A stretch of DNA of 41,037 nucleotides from Methylococcales bacterium (lineage in GTDB: Bacteria > Pseudomonadota > Gammaproteobacteria > Methylococcales > Methylomonadaceae). The notes under the pieces are model-generated. The model was not told where the DNA came from and ran no database searches. It was given only the letters and a program-made list of their open reading frames with translations. This document shows positions 32,819-41,037 of the stretch, piece by piece. Position 1 is the first letter of the stretch. The number at the start of each line of letters is the position of its first letter. The translations under genes and the position numbers were made by a program. The stretch is from positions 1 to 41,037 of the forward strand of contig JAURYI010000089.1 of the NCBI GenBank assembly GCA_030654015.1, in the 5' to 3' direction.

Positions 32819-34488
32819 TAGTTGCCTCCTGAATGCTCAACCGAGCTTAAAGTAAAATACGCACGAACTTTTTCCAGCACTGCTTTCTTATCCAGCGATT
32901 CATCGAGGATCGTATTGATTGTTGTCATTTGCAGATCGGTCAATCGGGACAACGGTTTGCCCAGATAGTCGGCAATGGCAGTTTTCGCATCCAGCTTGTT
33001 TTTAAACGTGGCTGTTTGCAGGAAAGGGTTATCCTCAAATGGTGTGGAATTCGGTTTTTTAAGGTGCAGTATATTGGCTTGGGTCAACAGGACTTGATCA
33101 CTGCTTTTGCTGCCGGATAATGCGGAACGCGGTAGGCTGATGGCTTTGGCCAGTTGCCCGATTCGGTCAGCTTTGATTTCAACACTGCTCTTTTTATGCT
33201 TACGAAACTTGCCGAAGGGGATAGGTCCTTCTTCGGGATAAAATGGCCCGTGTTTTGCGTTCTTGAACTCGACAAATAATTCGTTATCGAACAGTCCCCA
33301 GAGCAGAGTGACTTCTTGCCCTGCCATCTCATGGCTCAATTGATAGCGGATACCGTCAATACCGATACAGCCGTTACTGTCGGCTTTGCGCTGTTCAGGT
33401 TCGCGGGCAAAGGTACGAAAACGCTCCCAGCTGCACATTTCCCGGAAACCTTGCGGCGGCAGGTTAAGCAGCCAATCGTCCAATCGGGAATGATCTTCAT
33501 GCCGATGATCCATCGCGTTATATTCCTGTAAATACTTCCGTAACCAGGCGTTGGCTTCTTCCAGTGATTCCGGTTGCTGGAGGTGGTACAGGGTTTCCAG
33601 GGAGGATTTAATGGTCAGAAACGAGCGTTCAACCTTGCCCTTTGAGCGTGCGGTAGTGCGGCGACCATCACTGCCTCTTGGCATATGCACCCTCACTTCA
33701 ACGCCAAGTTGCTTCATGACCCATAGAAATACGCTGCTTTTTGAAATCGGGCCGGCATCCATGTAAATAACTGCGGGGATACCCTGGAATGGACAGTTTT
33801 TATCATTCTTGGGGGACATCGCATTAAACAGGAACAGCAGCGCACTCATCACATCTTCGCCTTTAACCAGATGATATTCTTGGTAACAAAATCCACTCCG
33901 GTCATCGGTAACACCGGCCAAGCCCAAATAATGTGAATCACTTTTTGATTCTTGGTCTATAAAAGTCGGTTTTTTGAAATCTGAGTGCGAGAAATCAAAT
34001 TGCCAGCATTCGTTACTGTGAATGGCCTGGAAGTGTGTCCAGGGCGGCTCGGTGGCCAAGGTGCGGTTGTCATAGCCCCATTGTTTTAAATAACGGCTGA
34101 GAGTGCTTAGTTTGAGTAGCCCGGGTTCAACCTTGATGAGTCCTTCTGATGTTTCAATGCCATGTTTGGCCAACAGGTCGATACATGCTCTGGTGGATAA
34201 ATGCCGTCCTTTTTTGTTGGTCGTCCGAAGTTTTAGCGCGGCAATCAATTCGCAATAACGCCGCATGTCTGCTTCGGGAATACATCTGGGTTGATTGTAA
34301 TCGCTGCGCAGTGCTAAATAAGGCAGCTGGTGGTTTCGTAATAACCGGCGAACTGTTGATGTCGAAACCCCAAACGATTCGCAGGTTTCCTCAATGAGTT
34401 GTTTGCGTTTGGAGTTTCGTGGTGACAACCCATCCAATTGGTTTTGAAGTGCTATCAACACCTCAAAAGGGAGACGTTTACGCGGCAC
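32818..34488 (-). CDS. DDE transposase (TniA/TnsB/Tn552-like, Mu-type)
   Basis: A 556-residue protein with an N-terminal helix-turn-helix (ESFGVSTSTVRRLLRNHQ) and an rve/RNase H core. The three catalytic acids lie in QFDFS, YMDAGP and GKVERSF (D-D-E). A beta-barrel and C-terminal region similar to Mu/Tn552 transposases follow. The size matches Tn552 p480 and TniA. It overlaps the resolvase by 11 bp and the ATPase by 1 bp, so the three genes form one operon. Confidence 0.92.
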   Translation of the reverse strand: MPRKRLPFEVLIALQNQLDGLSPRNSKRKQLIEETCESFGVSTSTVRRLLRNHQLPYLALRSDYNQPRCIPEADMRRYCELIAALKLRTTNKKGRHLSTRACIDLLAKHGIETSEGLIKVEPGLLKLSTLSRYLKQWGYDNRTLATEPPWTHFQAIHSNECWQFDFSHSDFKKPTFIDQESKSDSHYLGLAGVTDDRSGFCYQEYHLVKGEDVMSALLFLFNAMSPKNDKNCPFQGIPAVIYMDAGPISKSSVFLWVMKQLGVEVRVHMPRGSDGRRTTARSKGKVERSFLTIKSSLETLYHLQQPESLEEANAWLRKYLQEYNAMDHRHEDHSRLDDWLLNLPPQGFREMCSWERFRTFAREPEQRKADSNGCIGIDGIRYQLSHEMAGQEVTLLWGLFDNELFVEFKNAKHGPFYPEEGPIPFGKFRKHKKSSVEIKADRIGQLAKAISLPRSALSGSKSSDQVLLTQANILHLKKPNSTPFEDNPFLQTATFKNKLDAKTAIADYLGKPLSRLTDLQMTTINTILDESLDKKAVLEKVRAYFTLSSVEHSGGN

Positions 34489-35110
34489 GACCCTTTTCCT
34501 GTTTAGGCCGGGTGATGCCGTGTTTGCTCATCCAGTTGCGCAAATTGGCAGGCGTAGTGCCATAGCGTTCGGCGATAAAAAACTGGGTCGAACCATTGGC
34601 AAGCAAGGCTTCGATTTCCGGGCGAAACGGATCAAGCTTGCTCTTGCCCGGTCCTTTGGGGCGGCCTAGCGACATACCAGACGCTTTCTTTGCGCGTAGG
34701 GCTTCTTTTGTGCGCTGCGAGATCAAATCCCGTTCGATTTCAGCGGCCATCGAAAACGCCATCGCAATGATTTTGCTCTGGATGCTTTGGTCAAGCCGCC
34801 AATTGCCTTTCACCGAATAGACATGGATGCCTCGTTCCATCGCAATCGACAATATTTCCATACATTCCAGCATACTTCGTCCTAATCTGGACATTTCACT
34901 AACGATCAGGCTATCGCCTTTTTTGAGCTCGTCAATGAGCTGGGCAATTTTGCGTTTATGCCAAGAAATTTTACCAGAAACTTTTTCTTCAAAGAATTTA
35001 ACCTGACCCAGATTATGGTGGTTGGCCAGCATCAAAATATCGGCTTTGTTTTTCTCTAAATCCTGATCCGCTGTTGATACCCGTAGATAACCAATAGTTT
35101 GTGTCATCAT
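34478..35110 (-). CDS. Transposon resolvase (serine recombinase)
   Basis: The 210-residue protein has catalytic Ser in GYLRVSTADQDLEK, IVSEMSRLGRSMLE, AEIERDLISQRTKEAL, and a GRPKGPGKSKLDP linker with a C-terminal helix-turn-helix (STQFFIAERYGTTPANLRNW). It would resolve replicative cointegrates. It is first of the three-gene transposition operon. The recombination site probably lies within 35111-35279, which is AT-rich, but I cannot define subsites. Confidence 0.93.
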   Translation of the reverse strand: MMTQTIGYLRVSTADQDLEKNKADILMLANHHNLGQVKFFEEKVSGKISWHKRKIAQLIDELKKGDSLIVSEMSRLGRSMLECMEILSIAMERGIHVYSVKGNWRLDQSIQSKIIAMAFSMAAEIERDLISQRTKEALRAKKASGMSLGRPKGPGKSKLDPFRPEIEALLANGSTQFFIAERYGTTPANLRNWMSKHGITRPKQEKGRAA

Positions 35111-35279
35111 CTTACCAAAACACCTTTAAAATCATTAAGGGCAAAGTAAACCCTAAAACGGTCTTTATAATAACCAAAATAAGATCGAAAATACAGTGTT
35201 TTTCTTTAACGAAAGCAGTAAGTAAAAACGAACGTTTTTAATATGGATTTTGCCCAAAAACTTCATTTTTACAGTGCCG

Positions 35280-35450
35280 GATAGAATCAAATAATGTGAG
35301 AAATTCCACCCGATAAAATCACTTAATGTGAGCAGATTTAAAGTCAGGTGCAGTTAATGTGAGAAAAAGTGAATTTATAGAGTCAGTTAATCTGAGATGA
35401 AAATGGCCGATAAGTGCAAGAAATTCCGATTATGAAATCAAGAAATTACA
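35280..35450. repeat. Right terminal repeat of the transposon
   Basis: An inverted, nearly identical copy of 31642-31813. It ends GAAATTACA at 35450, directly followed by the GCTAAT target duplication. It includes the tandem transposase-binding motifs. The terminal 17 bases read inward TGTAATTTCTTGATTTC. Confidence 0.92.
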
Positions 35451-35612
35451 GCTAATAGTCCCGTCATTGCATACAAATTGAGAACCATCACAACGTGAAA
35501 CTCCGCCTTTTTTGCCTGAGCATGGCGTGTTTGCGGCGTTACTAGCTAGTGGTAACAGTAGAGCTGCCGCGAAAATAAGCGTTAAAGCGGGTGTGTTGTT
35601 TAGTGATTTCAT
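35451..35612 (-). pseudogene. Secreted DNA/RNA non-specific nuclease, N-terminal fragment
   Basis: The start of the interrupted nuclease, with a signal peptide (ALTLIFAAALLLPLASNA, cleavage after ANA) and a Cys-containing stretch (NTPCSGKKGGVSRCDGSQF). The frame reads across the transposon end into a stop. With the GCTAAT duplication counted once, it continues to 27193-27710 and then 26446-26754, for 978 bp and 325 residues. The gene follows the SLATT gene by about 66 bp. Confidence 0.9.
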
Positions 35613-35678
35613 AGTTTGTAGAAATAGGGGGATTATAAAAAGCAGTGAGGTTAATGTTTCTTTTTGTACATTTGAACT

Positions 35679-36341
35679 TCAACCCCCAACCCCCGTAGAT
35701 CGAGTAGCAAAATAAATCCAAGCTGATACCAGACTGATAGAAAGCACATAATTGGAAAATTGAAGTGCATGGTAGCAATAGATTTTTATGCAAACATTAA
35801 TAAGATGTAACCTTTTCAGAAACCATTCTGGAGACTTAAAAATCAGCTTTGATGCTTCAGCATCGTAGTATTTATAATGTGCTTTTAGGTAGTCGATTCG
35901 ACTATGATTTTCATACTTATCAAGAATGTCGTAGTATTCAGTATAAAAACGTTTGTAATCATCTGTCGTTGCTTCACCGCTCTGGGAAAATAAAAACAAC
36001 TTTCTAGTAAGTCGCCCTAACTCCAAACCACATCCATGTAACTTAACAGCTCGACTCGAAAAATCAGCCATTCCAAGTAATAAAGAATATGCGAGAACAA
36101 GTACACCAAAAAAAATTGCACCAAAATTCAGATAATTTTCATTAAAATTGGAATGGAGCTTAAATGCAATAATTAATGTAATTACAATTTGAGCCACAGC
36201 TAATAGTGCTAAAGTCCATTGCGAAAACCAACCATGCAGTGACATCCTACGAGCTGCGTGATAACGTGCATTAGATGTCATTTCAGCACGGCGGTGCAAT
36301 TCTTTGATACTGACTGTAACAGGATTAATATCATTCATCAT
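35679..36341 (-). CDS. SLATT-domain two-TM membrane protein
   Basis: The 220-residue protein starts at ATG 36339-36341 with GGGAG upstream (the GTG at 36356 overlaps the preceding stop). It has the SLATT pattern: an N-terminal helix (KELHRRAEMTSNARYHAARR), two membrane helices (WTLALLAVAQIVITLIIAF and IFFGVLVLAYSLLLGMADF), and a C-terminal helical region (LHGCGLELGRLTRKLFLFSQ). A further hydrophobic stretch lies at the end. SLATT proteins are predicted pore-forming effectors in conflict systems. Only 14 bp follow the Type ISP stop, so it is cotranscribed with it. Confidence 0.82.
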   Translation of the reverse strand: MMNDINPVTVSIKELHRRAEMTSNARYHAARRMSLHGWFSQWTLALLAVAQIVITLIIAFKLHSNFNENYLNFGAIFFGVLVLAYSLLLGMADFSSRAVKLHGCGLELGRLTRKLFLFSQSGEATTDDYKRFYTEYYDILDKYENHSRIDYLKAHYKYYDAEASKLIFKSPEWFLKRLHLINVCIKIYCYHALQFSNYVLSISLVSAWIYFATRSTGVGG

Positions 36342-36355
36342 TGTTTCTGCTCCCA

Positions 36356-39300
36356 CTATTCTATAAATTCATTCAAAGCTGGCAACGCATTAACAATCTT
36401 CACCGTTTCAACACTTACCCGCACGATGCGTTTAACCAGGTCTATTATGTAACGTGGGTTATCGCTCCAGTCATTCGGGTTATTGGTGATGTCGCTGTCT
36501 TTGTCTTTGGTTACTTGATAGCGTTCAATAATCCACTCCAGCGCGGGTTTACCGTTCACGATGTACTCGTAAGCCTCTAGTGGTATGCCAGATAAAGTGA
36601 TATGCCCGTTGTAATGGATCGTGGTTTTATCGACTTCTTTGCCACTTTTCGCAAAGGTCATTTTCTGCACACGGTAATGGTCTGGGTCTTGGTCGTTTTC
36701 TAAGCGCGTGGATAGTTCACTAAGCGCGTAAGGCTCTATGGTTTCATAGTTCAAGTGCCACTGTGCTAAATCGCGCCCTGCTTGGCTAAATACCCAAAAA
36801 TCCTGCACAAAGGGAATACGCGGTAACATTTTCTTTAAATCGGAAGCAAAGCGTTGTTTGTATTCGGGTGAATGCAACACGCCATAAACGTAATAAAAAA
36901 TGTCTTCTTTGCTGATTTTTGCGTCTTGGTACTGGATTCTAAAGTCCTGCAATATGACTTCGGTGATATTTTCTTTTTTCTGGTAACGTTGGGCTTTGGG
37001 TTGTTTGGCTATTACTTCAAATAAATCATCTACTGCATCGCCAAATATATCAGCTTGCGGCTTTTGTCCGCTGGGATGGTTATCATCTGAATTATCAAAC
37101 GCGGGTTCGTAAGTGTAGAGCGGGAAACATTGGCTCCCCGATTCAAAGATATTCAAATCAGGCAATGTGTTTGAAATAAAAGTTGAGAAATTTCTTCTTG
37201 CACCAAGAGCAGGTACACAAATAACTAAATTTTCTACTTCTTCATTTGGAAAAATTTTTGGTATTTGCAAAAGCATTTCATTAAATTGTTTATCGAAATA
37301 AAGCCACTGCTTACAATAAGGTCGATACATACTTCGAACGATATTATTTGAATTAAATTCGCCTTTTTTATTTAGACCTAAATCTTTTTTTAGTTGTCGT
37401 GTCCAACTGATTTTTTTTGTGTCAGTATCAATGAACGTATCGATTATTCTCTTCTTTTCCTCTGCATTACTGAAAATTTTTCCTTTTTGAAAATCGTCAA
37501 ATAATTCCACTTGTGAATTATAAAAACCAATCATACCGCTAGTGTTGTTAGTTAAATTATTTTTTGAAAAGTTATAAACCCAAGTATCACGGTTTGTTGC
37601 TATACCTAACGAGTAATTTAAAAAAATAGTTTTTTCATTATTATTGCGGTCTTTGTTACCAACTGAAATAAAACTTTCAAATTCTTCATTACGCTGGTCA
37701 ATCCAATCATGACTATCGTTGGGTGTAAGTGTTTGCCATGAAATACCGTTAATACTTTTAAATTGACTGATAATTTCTAGCTTTTCCTTTTGGCTTAAAC
37801 AATCGCCAATGTCGTGATAAAACAATTCACACACACCTTTATGTTCAGGGTTTCTGATTAACAACGTAATCGCCACGGGTGTCATATTTGCTGAACCAAA
37901 AATGTTTTGACCCTCTTCCTTGTTAAATTTCCTGATATTCCCTCTCAAATTAAAACAGTAAATACGGCTAAACTCATTAGTTAATGAATATCTCAAGCCA
38001 TCCATTGCATTACTGTCGATAAAAGAACCATTTGTTACATAACAAACCATACCTTTATTTTTAATTCTATCGGAAGCCCAGCGAATTCCGCGAATATAAG
38101 AATCATAAAGTTTTCTTGTAAGCGTGGCTTTTGAATTTACCGTGTATGTTTTTGCTATTTTGTCATCTAAATCTTTGTAACTTACATTTTGGTTATTATC
38201 ATTTGCGCTGGCTTGCCCTGCTGAATATGGCGGATTACCAATAATCACCTGAATATCTCTAGCCTTTTGCCGATTAGCCCGTTCGCCATTCTCAACTGAC
38301 ATTAAATCAGCCAGTGCATTTGCACCTTCGGCTAATTGAAAGGTATCGGTTAAAACAATCCCCTGAAACGGTGAATAATCCCCGCCTTTCAAATCGTGAT
38401 AGGTTTCTTCAATATTAATCGCTGCAATGTAATAAGCTAATAAAATAATCTCGTTAGCGTGTAATTCATGTTCATATTTACGCGCTAAATCCTCGGCTTT
38501 AATCAAACTGCTTTGTAATAACCGCACCATGAACGTACCAGTACCCGTGAATGGGTCGAGAATATGGACGTTTTCATCGGTTAAACCTACACCAAACTCT
38601 TGTCGTAAAGCATCATCGGCACTGTGAATAATAAAATCCACCACTTCTACAGGCGTGTAAACAATGCCTAGCCGTTCTGCCATTCGTGGGAATGCGTTTT
38701 TAAAGAATTTATCGTACAGCTCAATGATAATTTTTTGCTTACCTGCGGCGTTATCAATGCCGCTGGCTTTTTGTCTAACGCGGTCATAGAACTTTTCTAG
38801 TGTCTTGGTTTCTTTACCAAAGGCTTGATCTTCTAACACGTCCAGCATGGTTTGCATGGCTAGGGAAACAGGGTTGTGCTGGGTAAATTCGTAACCCTCA
38901 AACAAAGCATCAAAAACAGGCTTGGTGATAAGGTGCTGCGCTAACATTTCCACCGCGTCCGCTTGGCTTATGCTGGGGTTTAAATGTGCCTGTAAGCCTG
39001 TTAAAAACCGTTGAAAGGCTTGTTGATGGCGTTCTTCGCCACTTTCTAACAAGACATTAATGCGGGTAATATGGGTCTCGGCAATAACAGCTATTTCTTT
39101 TGCCCATTTTTCCCAATAGTCACGTTCGCCACACTTAGCCACGATTTTTGCATAGATAGCATCACGCCATTCTTCAATGTGCGGGAACTGTAAAGTGGTT
39201 TGTACTGGCTTATCGTTCGGGTCGGTAGTTTCCGTGTCTCCATCGCCGTTGCCGCCACTTACGCCAATAATTTGAATATTGGCAGGATTGGTTTTATTGA

Positions 39301-40896
39301 GTGCAATTTTATTAACAGTGGCATTAAAGCGGTCGTCATGCGCTCTTAACGCCTGTAAAACCTGCCAAACGACTTTATACCGCTTGTTGTCTTTCAAGGC
39401 TTCTTCTGGCGGCATATCGGCAGGTATGGTTATCGGCAAAATCACATAACCGTATTGTTTACCTTCGGATTTACGCATAACACGCCCTACCGATTGCACC
39501 ACGTCTACTACTGAATCACGCGGATTTAAAAACAAAACAGCATCCAAAGATGGCACGTCTACGCCTTCGGACAAACAACGGGCATTTGATAAAATTCTGC
39601 ATACATTGGCTTCTGTGTCGGCTTTTAACCAGTCTAGTTTTTGGTTACGTTGTAGCGCGTTCATTTTGCCGTCAACGTGTTCAACTTCACAGTGTAAAAA
39701 ATCAGATTCAATATCGTGGGTTTTGGCGTATTCACTGACAATGCTAGAGAACAATTTAGCGATTGTTTCAGAGTCTTTAATTTTTCCAGCGAAAGCTACG
39801 GCGCGGCGCATAGGTGCAGTATCGCCACCTAAATCCTCCATTCCACGTTTGGATAAACCGTTCCAACAGCCTGTAATTTTTGCGGCATCGGCTAAGGTGA
39901 TTTCATTGCCAGAATCAGCAATTTGCGCTTGAAAGGTACGGGTTACATATTTTTCATCAACGGCTAAAACCATGACTTTGTAATCACATAGTATTTGAGC
40001 ATCTAAGGCTTGTGAAAAACCTAAGCGGTAAAACTCTTCACCATACAAATTTTCATCATCCATAGAACACAATATCGCGTCGCTATCCTTAGCCGCTGTC
40101 TTGGTATTATCATTGAAAATTCGCGGCGTGGCAGTCATGTACAGGCGTTTTTTAGCCTGTATAAAGTCTTGATTGTGAACTTTAACAAAATGCGAATCAT
40201 CATCACCGTCTAGCGTTACGCCAGTGGTGCGGTGGGCTTCATCACAGATAATTAAATCAATAATCGGTAAGCCTTGTTTTTGTGCATCTGATATAACTTG
40301 AATGGATTGATACGTTGAAAATATCACCGTGCGTTTATTTTTAGCCGCGCTGATTTGTTTGCTTAAATCGTGGGCGTTGGTGGTAGCAGGAAAGGCTAGA
40401 TCGTGAACGCTAATGTCTTCACTGTTGGGATTTTTACCGACTTTCTTATCTGAACACACTGCAAGGCAATGTAAGGCGGTATTCGCTTCGGCTGTCCATT
40501 CGCGTAGGGTTTGCGATAATAACGAAATGGATGGCACTAAGAACAGAATCAAGCCGCTTTCATTAACTAAATGCTCCGCAATTTTTAACGCGGTAAAGGT
40601 TTTACCAGTACCACACGCCATGATGAGCTTGCCACGGTCGGCGGTCTTAAAACCCGCTTCAACTTTTTCAAAAGCCGCTTGTTGATGCGGTCTTAGTGAT
40701 TTCTTCTCTTTTAGTGTGATGTCTTGCGGGTTCTTGATACTAAAACGAGACCAATCAATCGGGCTATTGGCTAAATCAGCAACACCTAAGCGGATAACGG
40801 GTATTTGTTGGTCTTCTAACGCGGCTTCTGCGTGTTTGCTCCATTTATCCGTAGTCGAAACAATAATGCGACTGGTAAAAGACTTTGTGCCTTCAT
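36356..40896 (-). pseudogene. Type ISP restriction-modification enzyme, helicase-methyltransferase fragment
   Basis: The main part of the interrupted enzyme (reconstructed residues about 107-1619). It includes an SF2 motor with Walker A MACGTGKT (about 200), DEAH (about 325) and MTATPRIF, and a gamma-class adenine methyltransferase with DPFTGTGTF (about 890) and NPPY (about 995). A C-terminal target-recognition region follows. This order matches LlaGI-type single-chain enzymes. The first ~24 residues of the visible frame (MKKCRRNACC...) derive from the IS. Methylation might persist if translated from within. The stop adjoins the SLATT gene. Confidence 0.9.
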
Positions 40897-41037
40897 GGCT
40901 AGGCGTAAGGATTCCTTCGTAAATTGCTATTAGTGACCTGCAACAAGCATTACGTCTACATTTCTTCACTATTTATGTCCGAAACCGGACGGTTTCGGAC
41001 ATGCCTTCTGGTGGGTGTACAAAAATAAGCTAAATGT
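40897..41037 (-). mobile_element. Other end of the insertion sequence, truncated by the window end
   Basis: The terminal repeat GGCTAGGCGTAAGGATTC (40897-40914) is the inverted copy of 124-141. TTCAT (40892-40896) precedes it, matching 142-146. The interior contains an 11-bp perfect inverted repeat GTCCGAAACCG/CGGTTTCGGAC (40977-40987 and 40990-41000). Together with 1-141 it would be a 282-bp remnant if the window is a closed circle, too short for an intact transposase. Confidence 0.85.

Larger units (their letters stand above)
27711..35450. mobile_element. 7.7-kb composite transposon inserted in the nuclease gene
   Basis: The outermost ends are the left end of the mini-element (TGTAGTTTCTTGATTTC, 27711) and the right end of the autonomous transposon (GAAATTACA, 35450). 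They are flanked by a 6-bp direct duplication GCTAAT (27705-27710 and 35451-35456). Joining the flanks with one copy restores the nuclease reading frame (GTIS-KSQRN). This shows the whole unit moved together as one transposition. It contains the mini-element, hydrolase, AhpD-like, EthD and lysR cargo, and the transposition genes. Confidence 0.88.

Noticed and set aside
36356-40969. The apparent 1537-residue frame taken as a native gene
   Set aside because: The first ~24 codons come from the IS. The native 5' end is at 142-465.

Overview
The window looks like essentially a whole, probably circular, plasmid of about 41 kb from a moderately low-GC gammaproteobacterium. Methylococcales or Thiotrichales would fit, but the sequence alone does not settle this. 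It carries a Rep_3-type initiator with iterons and a DnaA box, a KfrA/XRE module, ParA with a ribbon-helix-helix partner, a ParDE toxin-antitoxin pair, and several serine recombinases. The best evidence for circularity is that one gene, a Type ISP restriction-modification enzyme, lies in two halves at opposite window ends (142-465 and 36356-40896). Both halves abut the termini of the same insertion sequence and share a 5-bp target duplication. Removing the IS restores one open frame of 1619 codons.

Layout. 1-141: IS end. 142-1208: 5' half of the restriction gene and parDE. 1472-2811: replication origin and rep. 2831-6361: xre-kfrA, a resolvase and a run of small plasmid or phage-like genes, two of them under 60 codons. 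6500-21300: a metal-efflux island entirely on the minus strand, with CDF transporters, a CzcBA-like pair, and CusCBA with a cytochrome c gene wedged between cusB and cusA. GC-rich palindrome arrays sharing a common unit flank the island at 6500-6863 and 20990-21300.

21322-26389: a distinct segment. It starts with a folded, dif-like XerCD site resembling filamentous-phage attP and a large GC-rich hairpin, followed by a resolvase. Then comes an unassigned three-gene cluster (membrane P-loop ATPase resembling Zot, exported proline-rich/helical protein, DUF457/YdjM-type membrane hydrolase), then parA and its partner.

26446-35612: a secreted DNA/RNA non-specific nuclease gene broken into three pieces. 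One break is a 438-bp MITE with AACAA duplications. The other is a 7.7-kb composite of a Tn552/Tn5053-like transposon (resolvase, DDE transposase, AAA ATPase), a 512-bp mini-derivative, and a LysR-regulated EthD / AhpD-like / alpha-beta hydrolase cargo. The nuclease reconstitutes in frame to 325 residues. 35679-40896: a SLATT-type two-TM protein directly downstream of the Type ISP enzyme.

Read together, the ancestral plasmid carried an apparent minus-strand defence locus (Type ISP enzyme, SLATT membrane protein, secreted nuclease) that has since been hit by three independent insertions, which probably leaves restriction inactive. The metal island and composite transposon are acquired cargo. 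The least explained parts are the Zot-like/exported/DUF457 cluster beside the folded Xer site, and the ISP-SLATT-nuclease linkage.
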